Assembly: GCA_022813625.1 (NCBI GenBank)
Contig: JAKLMB010000025.1
Coordinates: 434,001-498,000 of the forward strand
Direction: 5' to 3'
DNA from: Aaosphaeria pasadenensis
Taxonomy: Eukaryota; Ascomycota; Dothideomycetes; Pleosporales
Length of the DNA: 64,000 nucleotides
The notes under the pieces are model-generated. The model saw nothing but the letters and a program-made list of their open reading frames with translations, was not told where the DNA came from and searched no databases. This document shows, in pieces, positions 22,371 to 35,547 of the stretch (positions are counted from its first letter, which is position 1; each line of letters opens with the position of its first letter). The position numbers and the translations under genes were made by a program.

Positions 22371-24664
22371 ATGGCCTCTCGCGCGATTCCATCACACTTG
22401 AAGCCATCGGCCGCCGCCGACGGCGCTGCTGAGGGTTTCTCTGCCCGCCATCACGGCAAGACCCAGTCCCACGTTGTATGTTGGCCCCTCCTCTGCCTCC
22501 CTAAATCCCTATGTTTTTTTTACTTCCCCTACCTTTATCATCATGCCACCGTTTCATATTCTCTCCATCATCTTCCATCGAGTGACCTGCGCGGAGACGC
22601 AATGCCTCTGTTCCGGTCGCCTGGTGGCGGAACTGCATCCTACCATGCATGCAGATCCCTTCCCACCACACCATAATGATGATGACCCCGCAACGGTTGA
22701 GTTTGCTACGCTGTTGGGAGGAAAATTTCTAAAGCCGCGAGCATTCAACATGCCATTTCTTTCACGGTCCTACTTTGGACTCTTTAGTGAAAGATGGGAA
22801 TCGGCACGCCTTTTTTTCTTCGCTTCTGTCCTGTACAAGACTCCTTTTCTTGTGAGGGCAGAGAGGGGAGAGAGTCGGCGGTGAGGGTGGAGACGCCCCG
22901 CGCGCTCCTGCCCGCCCACGAGCAGCGCAATCGCGGGAAGTTGCACTTCCCACGCCTGCAATTCCTCATTTTTTTCTCCTGGGGAATGATCATCTCGCCC
23001 ACAGCAACCAATTCCTCACTTTTCTTTCATTTCTTTGCATTTTGCATTCTGGTTCTCTTTCTCTTTCTCTCCCTGACAGACACGTCAAACTACCACGATG
23101 CCTGCAGCCGCTGACCTTGTTGCCATGATTCAGGCTTTCGAGAACACCTCTACCAACGTTGCCGCTTCCCAGATGCGCAATGCTCTGAACAAGCTCGCAG
23201 ACACCGTCGAGGACCCCAAGGAGAAGGCTGTAAGTGACCAAATCTCCCCTCTCCCTTCCATACTTTGCCCCCAACATCATCTGACACAATCCTCAGCGTT
23301 TCGAGGTTGAGATGGACAACTTCTTCGCTCTCTTCCGACGATACCTCAACGACAAGGCCAAGGGCAATGCCATCGAGTGGTCCCGAATTGCTCCTCCCAA
23401 GGCCGAGCAGGTCGTCAACTACGATGACCTCGCCAACTCCGAGGCGGTCGAATACTTGAACAAATTGGCTGTTGTCAAGCTCAACGGTGGTCTCGGTACC
23501 TCCATGGGTTGCGTTGGTCCTAAGTCGGTCATCGAGGTCCGTGACGGCATGTCCTTCCTCGATCTTTCCGTCCGCCAGATCGAGTACCTCAACCGCACAT
23601 ACGACGTCAACGTCCCATTCGTCCTCATGAACTCGTTCAACACCGACTCCGACACAGCCAGCATCATCAAGAAGTACGAGGGACACAACATTGACATCCT
23701 CACCTTCAACCAGTCCAAGTACCCCCGTGTGCTCAAGGACTCTCTCCTCCCCGCTCCCAAATCCGCAGACTCTGACATCTCCAACTGGTACCCTCCGGGC
23801 CACGGTGACGTTTTCGAGTCTCTGTACAACTCCGGAATCCTCGACAAGCTCATCGAGCGTGGCATCGAGATCATCTTCTTGTCCAACGCCGACAACTTGG
23901 GTGCCGTCGTCGACCTCCGCATCCTCCAGCACATGGTTGACTCCAAGTCGGAGTACATCATGGAGTTGACCGACAAGACCAAGGCTGACGTCAAGGGTGG
24001 AACCATCATCGACTACGAGGGCTCCGTCCGCCTCCTTGAAATTGCCCAGGTGCCTAAGGAGCACGTCAACGAGTTCAAGTCGATCAAGAAGTTCAAGTAC
24101 TTCAACACCAACAACATCTGGTTGAACCTCAAGGCCATCAAGCGCGTCGTTGAGAACAACGAGCTCGCCATGGAGATCATCCCCAACGGCAAGTCCATCC
24201 CCGCCGACAAGAAGGGCGAGGCCGACCTCTCCGTTCTCCAGCTCGAGACTGCCGTCGGAGCTGCCATCCGTCACTTCAGCAATGCCCACGGTGTCAACGT
24301 CCCTAGGCGCCGTTTCTTGCCCGTCAAGACTTGCTCTGACCTCATGCTCGTCAAGTCTGATCTCTACACTCTCCAGCACGGCCAGCTCGTTATTGACCCC
24401 AACCGTTTCGGCCCTGCTCCTTTGATCAAGCTCGGCAGCGACTTCAAGAAGGTCTCGAACTTCCAGGCTCGCATTCCCTCCATCCCCAAGATCGTCGAGC
24501 TTGACCACTTGACCATCACTGGCAAGGTCACCCTCGGCCGTGGAGTCGTCCTCAAGGGTACCGTCATCATTGTTGCCACGGAAGGTAGCACGATCGACAT
24601 TCCTCCGGGCTCTATCCTCGAGAACGTCGTTGTCCAGGGCTCCCTCCGCCTCCTTGAGCACTAG
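22371..24664 (+). CDS. ugp1: UTP-glucose-1-phosphate uridylyltransferase (UDP-glucose pyrophosphorylase)
   Basis: Exons 22371..22475, 23080..23229, 23297..24664, giving 540 aa. It makes UDP-glucose from UTP and glucose-1-phosphate, the cytosolic precursor for glycogen, beta-glucan and cell wall. Signature blocks: AFENTSTNVAASQMRNAL at the N-terminus; the nucleotide-binding LNGGLGTSMGCVGPKS (about residues 147-162); WYPPGHGDVFESLYNSG; LSNADNLGAVVD; FNTNNIWLNL; RRRFLPVKTCSDL; and a C-terminal left-handed beta-helix ending SLRLLEH. Exon 1 encodes the typical fungal leader MASRAIPSHLKPS-GKTQSHV. The first intron is 604 nt, about ten times longer than others here, and is joined in phase. ATG 23098 in exon 2 could start a shorter form. 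Codon choice is strongly C-ending, as for a highly expressed gene. Confidence 0.96.
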
Positions 24665-25848
24665 ACGGGGTTCTTTTCGATTTCTGGCCCTCTCAGCATA
24701 CGGCAGATTTGCACGTGAGCCGCTGGCGACTATAGACGCTGTGGGTTCCTTGCCATCGTCGGAGGATGGATCTGTGCCGGATGGATATGGGCATAGGTGT
24801 TACGGATAGTCATGATGATTGCATGCTTGTTTTAGACAAAAATACCTCTACCTAGGTCCAGTACCAGCTGGACTTACTTTCTAATGGCGGATACCCGCTC
24901 AGCTACGACTGTAATAAAATAACGAATTTTGAAATTTATATCCATTATCTGAAATTGTCTTCCCTCTGTTGTGCATGATTGTTTCCATTGGCTGTGTCTA
25001 ATCTTATATTTTGAGGGACATGATGATATGACGTCTATGCGATATGTCTCGGAGCTGCGCCGCCCTCTCAGACATTGTGGCTGCCTTACCACCCTGATTC
25101 ACTGCCTGGTGCCCGCCTTTTTTTTCTCAAGTTTCGCGGTACGTGTTCTCTGTTACGCCGTCTTTAATACTATGTAGTTCTACGAGGTAGTTACTCAATG
25201 TGACGTTTATTGTGACGGTTAAGGCGTAGATGATGGGTACCTAGGCACTTAGGTACTAATTAACTAGTAACCTGCCCCGCGCAACCGCAGACTCACTGCC
25301 CGACCGACTGCCCGCCCGGCCGCCCGCACTACATAGGTAGTATTACAATAGTTACTGATCTCTCCACTAACAGGTACCTAAGCTGCTAAGGTACTTGTAC
25401 TGACTACAGATAACTAATTGATTAGGTGCCCAAAGTTGCCCTAAACTACCGCTCCCTCCGACAACCCACCCAAAACACATCAACATCTACATACCTCGTA
25501 GGTACACACATCATACCACCACCCGACCGTACCTGGCTGGAGGCGCAGCTGCCCAGTCATCTGTGTCGCATTATTGCATGATCTCACTCCTGTAGCCGAC
25601 GAGCTGTTCTCTTTCACATCTGCCCTTAATCATCTGCATACAAGCCTCTTCTTGTCTGCGGTCAAACACCACATCGACGCCCAGGAATCCCTCTTTAGCC
25701 CCTCACCGCCATCGCCATAACCTTCGCCATCACAACAACGTCGCTGCTTACATCGCTGAGCGCAACATCGTGCCTTCCATACCGAAACCTCACATGATCA
25801 TCCCGGGCTTCCAACATCCTGCTAGACGGAGAGGACACCACATTCATT
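24665..25848. other. Intergenic with palindromic GGTACCTA/CCTAGG motifs
   Basis: Contains repeated TACCTAGG/GGTACCTA-type palindromes (for example near 24846, 25238, 25373 and 25498) and a C-rich block near 25275-25330. No gene was recognised. The final part is the leader of the DUF7514 gene. Confidence 0.5.
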
Positions 25849-27815
25849 ATGACGGCGGAACAAGCGGAGAATACTGCCAACGCTGAAGCGGCGCAGAAGG
25901 AAGCAGAACAGTTCTATGATTACTACCTGATCAAGGAGGACAAGTGCGGCACACCCATCTTCGACAGACTATTGACAGGAATCGCAAAGGTCATTGTAAG
26001 CTTGAACATATCCATGCGAGAAAGCTCTACACAGTATCGGTACGACTGCACTGCGACGTGAGGCTGATTGAAAACGATTAGAGCCAGAAGTTTGAGCCTA
26101 GTGACTGCGTAGATCTCACTCCTACCCAGATCGCGGCATTCTACCGCGCAGTAGGCGGAGACTACGACGTCCTCTTCATCGAGACCCCTCCGGCGTCCAT
26201 TTCCTTCATCTACAGCGCTCTCGGCGCGTACCACAGTCTGCAGCCCGCGCCCGATGATGAGGGGTACTCGGCACCCACGATCCCGGCACTCAAACACAAA
26301 GGATTCGTGAAGTGGCAAACCATACAACTCCTACTCGGACCCGAGGAACACGTGCCTCTCCTGCAGAAGGCAGTCGAGATTTTCGACGTGCAAGATCCCG
26401 AGACAGGAGGATTGTTTCCCAAGATTCTCCCGAAGTCATGCTTCCCCGATAAGCCCGACAGCGCCATGGAGACATGGTATCAGAGCGTGGCGGAGACATT
26501 GAAGCACGAAGCAGAAGAGGGTGCAGAGGAGAAGGTTCGCGATGGTGGGCCACACGTGCGCGTGGAAGTGGATGAACCGGCTCCGCGAACGTCTGACGAG
26601 TTCTCCAACGAAGGCTCTGCAGATGGGTACCGACGAAACGGCGCAGCGACATATTTTTCGGATCCGCTGTATAGGAAGGCACGCGGAGGGCGCTCGCCCA
26701 TGTACGTACACAATTTCCCGCCGAAGCAGCCGGCATACGTCGACGATCATGGCAGGGTAGCCAATAGAGTACGCCATCTGCTGAACCCTTTCAACCGGGA
26801 CAGGAGAAGAGGCAGTCCACCGGCGGACGAGGACGACTTCTCAGACGGCGGGCCTACACCCCTCGCAGCTATGCCACCCAACCATCTCAGAGAGAGGCTG
26901 GACCCCCGATATCCGAGCCACAAGCGGCCTCACCCACCGCGAAGAGACGACTCTTTAAGTTCAACGGACTCGAGCTCGGATTCGGACGCACCTCCTCGAC
27001 ACCGCTCGCCCATGCTCCGTCACAGGCGTAGCCATGATGGACCCAGCAGCCCCCGCGAGTACTTCCCCCCCCATTACGACGAGCGACGCTACAGCCACGA
27101 CGTCGTCGCTCCAGAACGACTAGGCAGGAAGGAAGACGGGCCTCCACCAATCTACGGACCTACGAAGAGCCCGCTGTTTGCAACCCACGTGGCCCAGATT
27201 CAGGCACAGAACTACATGCCAACGTTCGACCGGGAGCGTATTGGCGACCGACGGCCCGCCATGCCAGCCCGGTCTTCGTACCGCCCACACAACGTCCGCT
27301 ACGCCGTGGATCCGACACTTCAACCAATACAGCCCCGCGAACCAGACATTCCCTACCCCCGTGACAGGTCCCGAGACGAGTACGATCCTCCATCATCATC
27401 ACGCTCCAGCGACCGCGGCCGCGAACACCGAGACCGCGACCGAGATCGCCGCCGAAGCGAGGGGCATCTCCGCGAGAGGGAACGCAGCGACTCGGCCCGG
27501 ACGCGAAGCCACGACGCATGGGACGACCACGAGCGGGACCGGGACCGGGACAGAGATCGAGACCGCGAGCATCCTCGCGACCGTGACCGGGACCGGGACA
27601 GAAAAGAGCGCGAACGAAGGGATAGAGATAGAGACCGAGAGAGGGAGAGGGAGAGGGAGAGGGAGAGGGAGCGGGAGCGGGAGAGAGACAGAGACAGAGA
27701 TCGCGAGGGCAGAGTGAGGCAGCGGTACTCGCATGTACCGGGCGTGGCGCCGTGCAGCGGGTCGCCGGTGCAGGACGGGGTCGGCGGGAGGAGGTATCCC
27801 GTTGCGCCGTATTGA
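25849..27815 (+). CDS. DUF7514-type protein with Arg/Asp/Glu-rich disordered tail
   Basis: Exons 25849..25995 and 26082..27815, 626 aa; the 86-nt intron has GTAAGC and TTAG ends. Residues about 35-190 form a compact domain: TPIFDRLLTGIAKVI, LTPTQIAAFYRAVG, FIYSALGAYHSLQP, then PTIPALKHKGFVKWQTIQLL, HVPLLQKAVEIF, FPKILPKSCFP. I match this to the fungal domain catalogued as DUF7514; no activity is known. The remaining about 430 residues are low-complexity: Pro/Arg/Ser-rich with SSTDSSSDSD, then about 100 residues of alternating Arg-Asp and Arg-Glu (about 490-595) encoded by imperfect GAC/CGG- and GAGAGG-type repeats. Such RD/RE tracts are common in nuclear RNA-processing proteins, so a nuclear or condensate role is possible but inferred. 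Confidence 0.85.
27405..27715 (+). repeat. Low-complexity RD/RE-coding repeat
   Basis: Imperfect hexanucleotide repeats inside the DUF7514 gene encode alternating Arg-Asp and then Arg-Glu; the purest part is GAGAGG units around 27638-27675. Such tracts are prone to length change. Confidence 0.8.
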
Positions 27816-30677
27816 TAGCTAACTACTCTGAATCTACGGAGTGAGCGTATTGCGTGCGTCAATTGATGGTGGAAATGGTTCTAACAAACAAGACCTAACC
27901 CGACAAGAGGCGATGCGGACCCTGAATGTAACAAATGTGCAACGAAATCGGATAGAACGAACGAAATGAAAGGAATGATGCGTACGGCAGACAACTGTCT
28001 GTATGTACACCATGTAACGAGACCAATGAATGAAATCAAATGAATATCAACCAATGCCCAATCCAGCACTCAACTACATTCCTCATGATGAGATAAAGTG
28101 TACGATGATGGACACAACGACATATCAAAGTGATGGATCATTTGCAATTAATACTCTCCTGTCACCCCTTTCCCATATATTGTACGATCGTCTACGCGGA
28201 CCGTCCGTGAGACTTATGTTATGTACCTGAATTATATGAATATCAAATACACAGTGCCCTTATAGGTGCCTACTATACCAGTGAGCATGTACGATGCAGT
28301 ACATATCTACCTAACACAGTACATACACTCAACTCCAAAACTCAAAAAGAAATGAAATTGCCATCACCCACCTCCCCACCCGTCGACAGTGCGACCACCC
28401 ATCAAGCTGGGCCTGGGAGACGATGACGCGTGTGTGGGGAGGGATCCAAGGGAAGGAAAAGGATATGAGGATCGGCGCAGGGGTGGTTGTATTGGGATTG
28501 TCGGGAGTGTCTTTCGAGATCTACACAGTTGCATCGTATGATCAGAACTTCAGGACTCAGGAGTGGTGCCTACAAGTAGAACGAGAGACGGAAAGTGTGC
28601 ATGTGTGTTCATGGGTATCTACGGAGTATAGGGTTAGGTATTATTGTTCTTGGTGAGGAGATAGATTGATTGCATGAATTGGTTATGTGAAAACCAGTTT
28701 TTTCTGGAGGGAGATTATACCGGGCGGGCGGGCGTACTTCCCTGCTCAAACAGTTTGGTGAGGTAGTATTAGGCCGTGGGTTTATTTGGTGGAAACAGTA
28801 CTCCGTACTCCGTACTTTCTACACAGATACTACTGAAGGCTGGTTACAGTGCAGTCTTTGAATATTAGGCACAGACGATATCTGTCACCCTCTCGTGCCT
28901 ACACAGTAGTTATGTAGAAAGTCGTATCATGATGTTCATTTGGTGATGATGCACTAACCCCGTCCCAGGATAGTGGAGTGCTCAGTGTTCAAGACGGCGG
29001 TCCAAGCTCCCCCATAGCTCGTCTAGCTCGTCGAAGCTCGTGGAGCTCTAATGATGAGTACACAGCCACAGCTAGCCGGCACTACGAATTGATGAACTAG
29101 TGAATTGAGGAATTGGATAATATTAAAATGATTGCAATTAGTATAATTGAATAGTGAGACAGGAGAGGGCAGAGGTGGTGATGGGTCGTGTGCTATGTTG
29201 TGTGAGAGAGATACTCGTAGCCAATACTTTGTACTGTGTAGATACACGTAGAGGGTGGTTGGCAACGTCATCGCTTCCCCTGGTTACGCTTTCGTCACCA
29301 CCACCAAGTTATCACTATCAGCAATTCACCAGTACCTAGGTAGATACCTACGAGTAGATGGTCAATGACAATGGTATTCATCCATCTACGAGTACTTGCA
29401 ATTGATTAATTGTAGATTGTAATCGTGGATGCACTCCTTACTGTGTGTTGTGTATCTCATCGTATCGTATCGTGTATCTCAACCGCATCGCATCGCATCT
29501 AATCGTACCAATCCCTGTCTGCCTCCTTCCAACCCTGAATGAGCCACATATTCTCCTCCACATCATCAGCTCCGTCTTCGTCATCTTCACCATTCACCAT
29601 TTACCTTAATCAACAGAACAGAACAAACACTGTCACATATTCGCATTCCCTATCCATTCTTGCGATAATTCCTCCTCTTCTATTATCTTCGTGCCTAGTC
29701 GTAATTTTCCTTTCCTTTCCTTTGTTCTCCACTGCTCACCTAGGTAGTAATAGTAGTTACCTAGGTGCTCCCACCCCCACTAGTAGCCACTGGGAACTCC
29801 TACCAAACTACTCGTACCCGCAACCAACCATCCCTCAATTACTTCACCCATTACAACTCCAGTTATTCCGTAAGTGTTACTGTAGTCCTCCTCCATCTCC
29901 TCTTCCTCATCAACCTACTCGTACCAGCTGCCGACCCTGCTTCTTCCATCTCCCTTGGTGCCTGTCTAACGTTTAGTTCAAGCTGTCTGCCCAGTGCTAG
30001 GGTGGTCTTGGTAACGCGACTACGGGTACATGGCTGCCGCCTTCGCCTTCGCCTTCGCCTTCGCCTTTGCCCAACAGCTCACAGCCGATAGCCAACGACA
30101 CCATCCAAGAAGCTCTTAACTCCAAGCAGGTTTACCTTGGTACAGTGCACTGTAGTCCCTCCGAGGTAGTTATCGACCACCAATCTACAGTTGCATCACT
30201 GCCCACTTTCTACGCCACTGGCCCGCGTACTTGCCTACAGGCCACCGGCGCCTCCGCCGCCTGCACCTGCCAACTGGACAGTGAGCACATACAGCATACA
30301 GCATACAGCTAGCTGCTACACCCAACCTGGCCTTGCTCTCCAGCCAAACAACAACATCACTCATTCCCACTCCCACTCTCACTCCCGCGCCCAATTATTA
30401 TTCCCTCCATCCAAGCTTCTAATCCCTCACACACGCACACGCACACGCACACCACCTCAACCATTACTACCCTCCCTAATACTCTGTTCCCTCTCCATCT
30501 CATCTTCCTCATCTCTTCCTCTCCCTCCCTCCCTCTCACCCACTCTCTTTCAATCACACACACACCCTCAATTGACCAACCGATCGCGGTCCTTCACTCT
30601 CGAGAGCGAGCGAGTCTCGTTTCCCCACCCCTGCTGGCTGGACTGACCTCATCGGGACCTCCGCCCGCTTCGCCGAA
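27816..30677. other. Intergenic region, promoter and leader of the tricalbin gene
   Basis: 2.9 kb without a convincing gene. It has TACTCCGTA-type motifs (27832, 28616, and tandem at 28799-28816), CCTAGG-containing palindromes (29334-29352, 29740-29765), TCGTATCG/CGCATCG tandem repeats (about 29458-29500), a CCTTT run (29705-29722), a GCCTTC hexanucleotide repeat (30036-30068) and a CACACG run (about 30428-30450). The last 300 bp are CT-rich. A 145-codon ORF at 29539-29976 is Ser/Pro-rich and I do not support it as a gene. Confidence 0.5.
30036..30068. repeat. GCCTTC hexanucleotide repeat
   Basis: About five tandem units upstream of the tricalbin gene. Confidence 0.8.
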
Positions 30678-33600
30678 ATGGCTACCCAAGCCAGCGCAAA
30701 CGAACTCAAACAACAGGGCGCAATAGAAGCTGCCAGGGACCCAAACTCCTCCGTCACAGCCGAAGATGCAGAACAGAAGGTCCTACAAGAGGCACGGAAA
30801 GGCGGCAGCGCAGCTTACGAATTCGACCCAGACGCTTCCCCGGAAGAGAAGCGCGCGCAAGCCAGAGCCGACATCCCCAAGGACTTCCACCACAAGAGGA
30901 ACCCCAACGCCGTAGCATTGGCTACCGACGCCGTGAGTAATGATCTCCTCACAATCGCTCGCTGCAGGCACATGCCCGTATCTAGATATTGGGGTGCCCA
31001 TACAGTAGAGTACGATCTATGATGACGACTGCAGTGCTGATTAAAGACCCACAGGACGGCTCTATCGGCACAAAGTATGACCTTCCTTCGCCCTCAACCG
31101 CCGGCGCCATAACAACACCACTGTCCCCCACCTCTCCCACTTCTGCAAAGGCAAACGGCCAGCTACCTGAACTCGACGAGGATGCTCGCTGGGCACGCGT
31201 CGGCTGGGCCCCACGATTCGGTATGCCTGGCTCCGAAGACAACGATGACGACGATGGCACCCTGCTCGACCATCAGACCTGGCTCGAGGGAAAGCTGGAG
31301 GACAAGTTCTTTGGAGACTGGTATCACAATACTGGCGTCATCATATTCGCGTGTCTGAGCTCGTGGGTCGTCGCGGTGCTGGGAGGAGGCCTGGGTTGGG
31401 TCTTCTGCCTCATGGCAGTCTGCGGTACCTACTACAGGACCTCGCTCCGCCGCGTCCGCCGGAACGTGAAGGATGATATCAATCGCGAGATGGCGAAGAA
31501 CAAGCTAGAGACCGACCACGAGAGTCTCGAGTGGATCAACAGCTTCCTGGTCAAGTTCTGGCCCATCTACGCCCCGGTCCTCTGCGACACGATCGTTTCC
31601 TCCGTCGACCAGGTCTTGTCTACCTCGACCCCGGCGTTCCTCGACAGCTTGAGGATGAAGCAATTCGTCCTCGGCACCAAACCCCCGCGGTTGGAGCACG
31701 TAAAGACATACCCAAAGGCGGATGACGACATCGTGCTCATGGACTGGAAATTTAGCTTCACACCCAACGACCATGCCGATCTGACCTCCAGACAGATCAA
31801 GAACAAGATCAATCCCAAGGTCGTGCTCGAGATCCGCGTTGGAAAGGGCCTCGTCAGCAAAGGTTTGGACGTCATCGTAGAAGACATGGCCTTCTCCGGC
31901 CTCATGCGACTAAAGTTCAAACTCCAGCTCCCATTCCCACACATCGAGAAGGTGGAGATGTCCTTCTTGGAGCGACCCACCATCGACTATGTCTGCAAAC
32001 CGCTCGGCGGCGAGACTTTCGGATTCGACATCAACTTTATTCCTGGCCTAGAGAGCTTCATCATGGAACAGATCCACGCCAATCTCGCTCCCATGATGTA
32101 CGATCCGAACGTATTCCCCATCGAAATCGCCAAGATGCTGGCAGGCAATCCTGTCGACCAAGCCATTGGTGTTGTGCAGATTACTTTCCACGGTGCGCAA
32201 GGGCTTAAGAACCCAGACAAGTTTTCTGGAACACCGGATCCCTATGCTGTTGTCTCTATCAACAACCGTACTGAGCTGGGTCGAACAAAGACTGTGCACG
32301 AGAATGCGGACCCCCGCTGGAACGAGACGATGAACATCATTGTGACCTCTCTGAAGGATCAATTGACCATCAACATATTTGATTTCAACGACTACCGCAA
32401 GGACAAGGATCTCGGTACCGCAACTTTCTCCCTGGAGCAGTTTGAGACTGATGACGAGCATGAAAATCTCCACCTTGAGGTGCTGGCTGGTGGCCGCCCT
32501 CGTGGTATTTTGCAGTGCGATATCCGTTTCTTCCCTGTTCTCGAAGGCGAGAAACTCGAGGATGGAACGCAAGAACCTCCACCCGAGTCCAGGACTGGAA
32601 TCGCCAAATTCACGATCGAACAGGCCAAGGACTTGGATGGCACGAAGAGCATGATCGGACAACTGAGTCCTTACGCCATTCTTTTGCTCAACGGCCATGA
32701 GGTGCATACCTCCAGGGCGATGAAGCGTACAAATCAACCCATTTGGCCAGATGCGTCCAAGGAGCTCCTCATCACAGACCGTAAGAAGGCCAAGCTCGGT
32801 CTCGTCCTCAAAGATGACCGAGACCTCGCTGCCGATCCTATCGTGGGAACCTACCAGATCACGCTCGATGATCTGCTCGATCTTACAAACAAGGGCCAGG
32901 AGTGGTTCAATCTTGCTGGTGCTAAGACTGGACGTGCTAAGATGAAGCTACAGTGGAAGCCCGTGGCCCTCAAGGGCGCTCTTGCCGGCTCTGGTGGCTA
33001 CCTTACTCCCATTGGTGTTATTCGATTGCATTTCCAGAACGCACGTGACCTACGCAACGTCGAGACTCTGAGCAAATCGGATCCCTATGTGCGCGTGTTA
33101 CTCTCCGGAGTCCAAAAGGGACGCACTGTCACCTTCAAGAACAATCTCAACCCCGACTTTGACGAGGTGGTGTATGTGCCGGTCCACTCAATCCGCGAGA
33201 AATTGACCCTCGAGGTGATGGATGAGGAAAACCTCGGCAAGGACCGTTCCCTTGGCCACACAGAGATCTCAGCGGCCGACTACATCCGTCAGAATGAGGA
33301 TGACGAGTATCTGGTCAACGAAAACAAACAGACCATCTCCAGGGGCTTGAAGATGGGCACCGCCTCGCAGACCAAGGGAACCTTGAACTTCACCTGCTCA
33401 TTCTACCCCACAGTGCCAACTTGGGATCCTGATGAGGATGACGAGGATGAGCTCAGTGCGGGAGGGCTATCTAGGCAGAGTTCTCTCAAGACCTCCGGCT
33501 CGGCGTCCGTGAATGGTGCAAATGGTACACAATCAAAGGGTCACAAGAAAACCGTATCTGGAGTCTCTCGATCGGACACGGTTGGAACTTTCTCGTCCCT

Positions 33601-35547
33601 CAAGTCTACGCAAACGTCCAAGCAAGAAAGTGAGGTCGACCTTGCGAAGCAACTGGCCAGGAATGAGGGTGACCAGGACGAGGCGGCGGTCTATCAAAAG
33701 AAAGCGATCGAGAAACTCCGCCTCACTCCTGAAGACCTACCACAACACGGTAAGCATAGAAATTTCAATCAAGCCATTGGCGTGCAAAAGAAAGGTGGTG
33801 TGAAGTGGGAGCAGCTGAGTTTGTTATCCTCCTGTCCTATCACACAGATGCATAGCCTAGTACGTCGTAGTAGTGGAACATATTGCTGACATGCATAGAA
33901 ACCGGTCTCATCGTGTTCAAGCTGATCGAGGGCGAATTCGCGGAGACTGGAGGTCACATTGGCGTCGTTATGGACGACATTCCATTCCCCGCATATTCGA
34001 GCTCAAAGATCAAGAGTAAGAAGATGACGTTCAATGAGGGTGAGTAGAGAAACATGTCATTTTATTTCCTCGCTATTGAAAGCTAATTCGATACAGTTGG
34101 CGATGCTATGGTTCGAGAGCTAGACTTTTCGAAGATCACTATCCGTCTGATTGAGCACATCGACAATAAGGGTGAGGGTGATGAAGATGAGATCATCGCG
34201 AAACTGACTGGCAACACACTTGACACACTGCGCAAATGCTTGTACACGCCTACAACGCTCACCCTCAAGGATAGCCAGGGCCGCGAGAACAAGGTCACGG
34301 TATCGCTCAAATACCTACCCATCAAAATGCAACTCGATCCAAGCGAATCGTTCAACAACCAGGGCACGCTTCGGGTGGAGGTCATGGATGCTGCCGACCT
34401 ACCCGCTGCCGATCGTAACGGCTTCTCCGATCCTTACAGCAAATTCTACCTTAACGACAAGGATGTTTACAAGACAAAGACACAAAAGAAGACGCTTCAC
34501 CCCTGCTGGAATGAATATTTCGAGATTCCCATTCGTAGTAGAACGGCAGCTCACTTCTATGTCAAGGTCTACGACTGGGACTTTGGCGATAAAGCCGATT
34601 TCCTCGGGAAAGCCGATATTAACCTCGAAATTCTCGAGCCTTTCGTGCAACAAGAAGTCACCCTTGCCCTTGACGGCAAGTCTGGTGCGATACGGCTTCG
34701 GATGTTGTTCAAGCCAGACTACGTCGTGCGCGCTCGCCAGGGATCAAGTACGTTCTCGGGTACTTTCGCTGCTCCCGGAAAGGTGATTGGTGCCCCCGTA
34801 AAGGGCGTTGGCAAGGGAGCTGCTTTCGTTGGCGGTAATGTTGCCCGTGGGGCTTCGTTCCTGGGCCGAGGCTTCCGTAGGAGGAAGAGCAGAGGTGCCG
34901 AAGAGGTCGACGACGAGGCCATCTCCGCCAATGGCAGTGCAGAGGGCGAGCCGCCTGCGATTTCGGTAGAGCAAGCTGAAGGGTCGGCGAAATCGAACCA
35001 CAACCGCCACAAGTCATGGGGCGCCCAATCCTTTGCTAGCAAATTCGGCGATAGCAGTACGGCTGGAGGCGCCGAGCATGGTGTTGCTAACATCACGATC
35101 GCATCCGCCTCTGGATTTCCTGCTGGCACCGACCTTCGCGTCCATGTTCGTCTCGACTCCGGCTCCAAAGGTCCAAAGGAAGTGCACAAGACGAAGCACA
35201 TCAAGGCGCCGTCTGGTAGCGTGACCTACTCCGAGGAGTCCTTCAAGGTCCCATGCACGGCCGATGCCGCTTTCCGCCTCATTGTGAAAGATCATTCGAC
35301 TTTTGGAAGTGACGAAGAGCTGGGCGAAGCTCCATTCTTCGTCGATGACCAAGGCTCCGGAAGCGAGAAGAGCGTCAAGGTTGGACCGGGTGAGGTCATC
35401 GTGAAGAGCTCCTTCGCACCAAACGAGGTCAGTAGCGCACGGCCAAGCTATTCGCGGGACGGTGCTCCTCAAGAACCCAAAAGCCCCGGGTTGAGGAAGG
35501 GCTTGCTGTCTCGAGGAAGAGATAGCAGAAGCGTCACTCCCGCCTAG
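30678..35547 (+). CDS. Tricalbin-type ER-plasma membrane tether (SMP and C2 domains)
   Basis: Exons 30678..30932, 31055..33749, 33899..34039, 34097..35547, giving 1513 aa, all joined in phase. A soluble N-terminus (about 175 residues) precedes a hydrophobic hairpin (GVIIFACLSSWVVAVLGGG then WVFCLMAVCG) that inserts in the ER membrane. The SMP lipid-transfer domain follows (about 240-450: ESLEWINSFLVKFWPIY, VLEIRVGKG, IPGLESFI). C2 domains: about 455-575 (VVQITFHGAQGLKN), 595-710 (IAKFTIEQAKDLDG), 735-860 (VIRLHFQNARDLRN), 1115-1220 (LRVEVMDAADLPAADRNGFSDPY) and a degenerate one near 1360-1480. The SDPY and Asp-rich loops of the third and fourth suit calcium-dependent phospholipid binding. Order and size match yeast Tcb1/2/3, extended-synaptotagmin homologues that tether cortical ER and move lipids. 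Confidence 0.94.

Noticed and set aside
23150..24661. 503-codon antisense ORF opposite the UDP-glucose pyrophosphorylase
   Set aside because: It mirrors the C-ending codons of the sense gene, is Val/Leu/Asp-rich without domains, and starts and ends with the sense exon; a shadow of strong codon bias.
29539..29976. 145-codon Ser/Pro-rich ORF upstream of the tricalbin gene
   Set aside because: Composition follows a C/T-rich leader region with microsatellites; no domain, and it overlaps likely promoter sequence.
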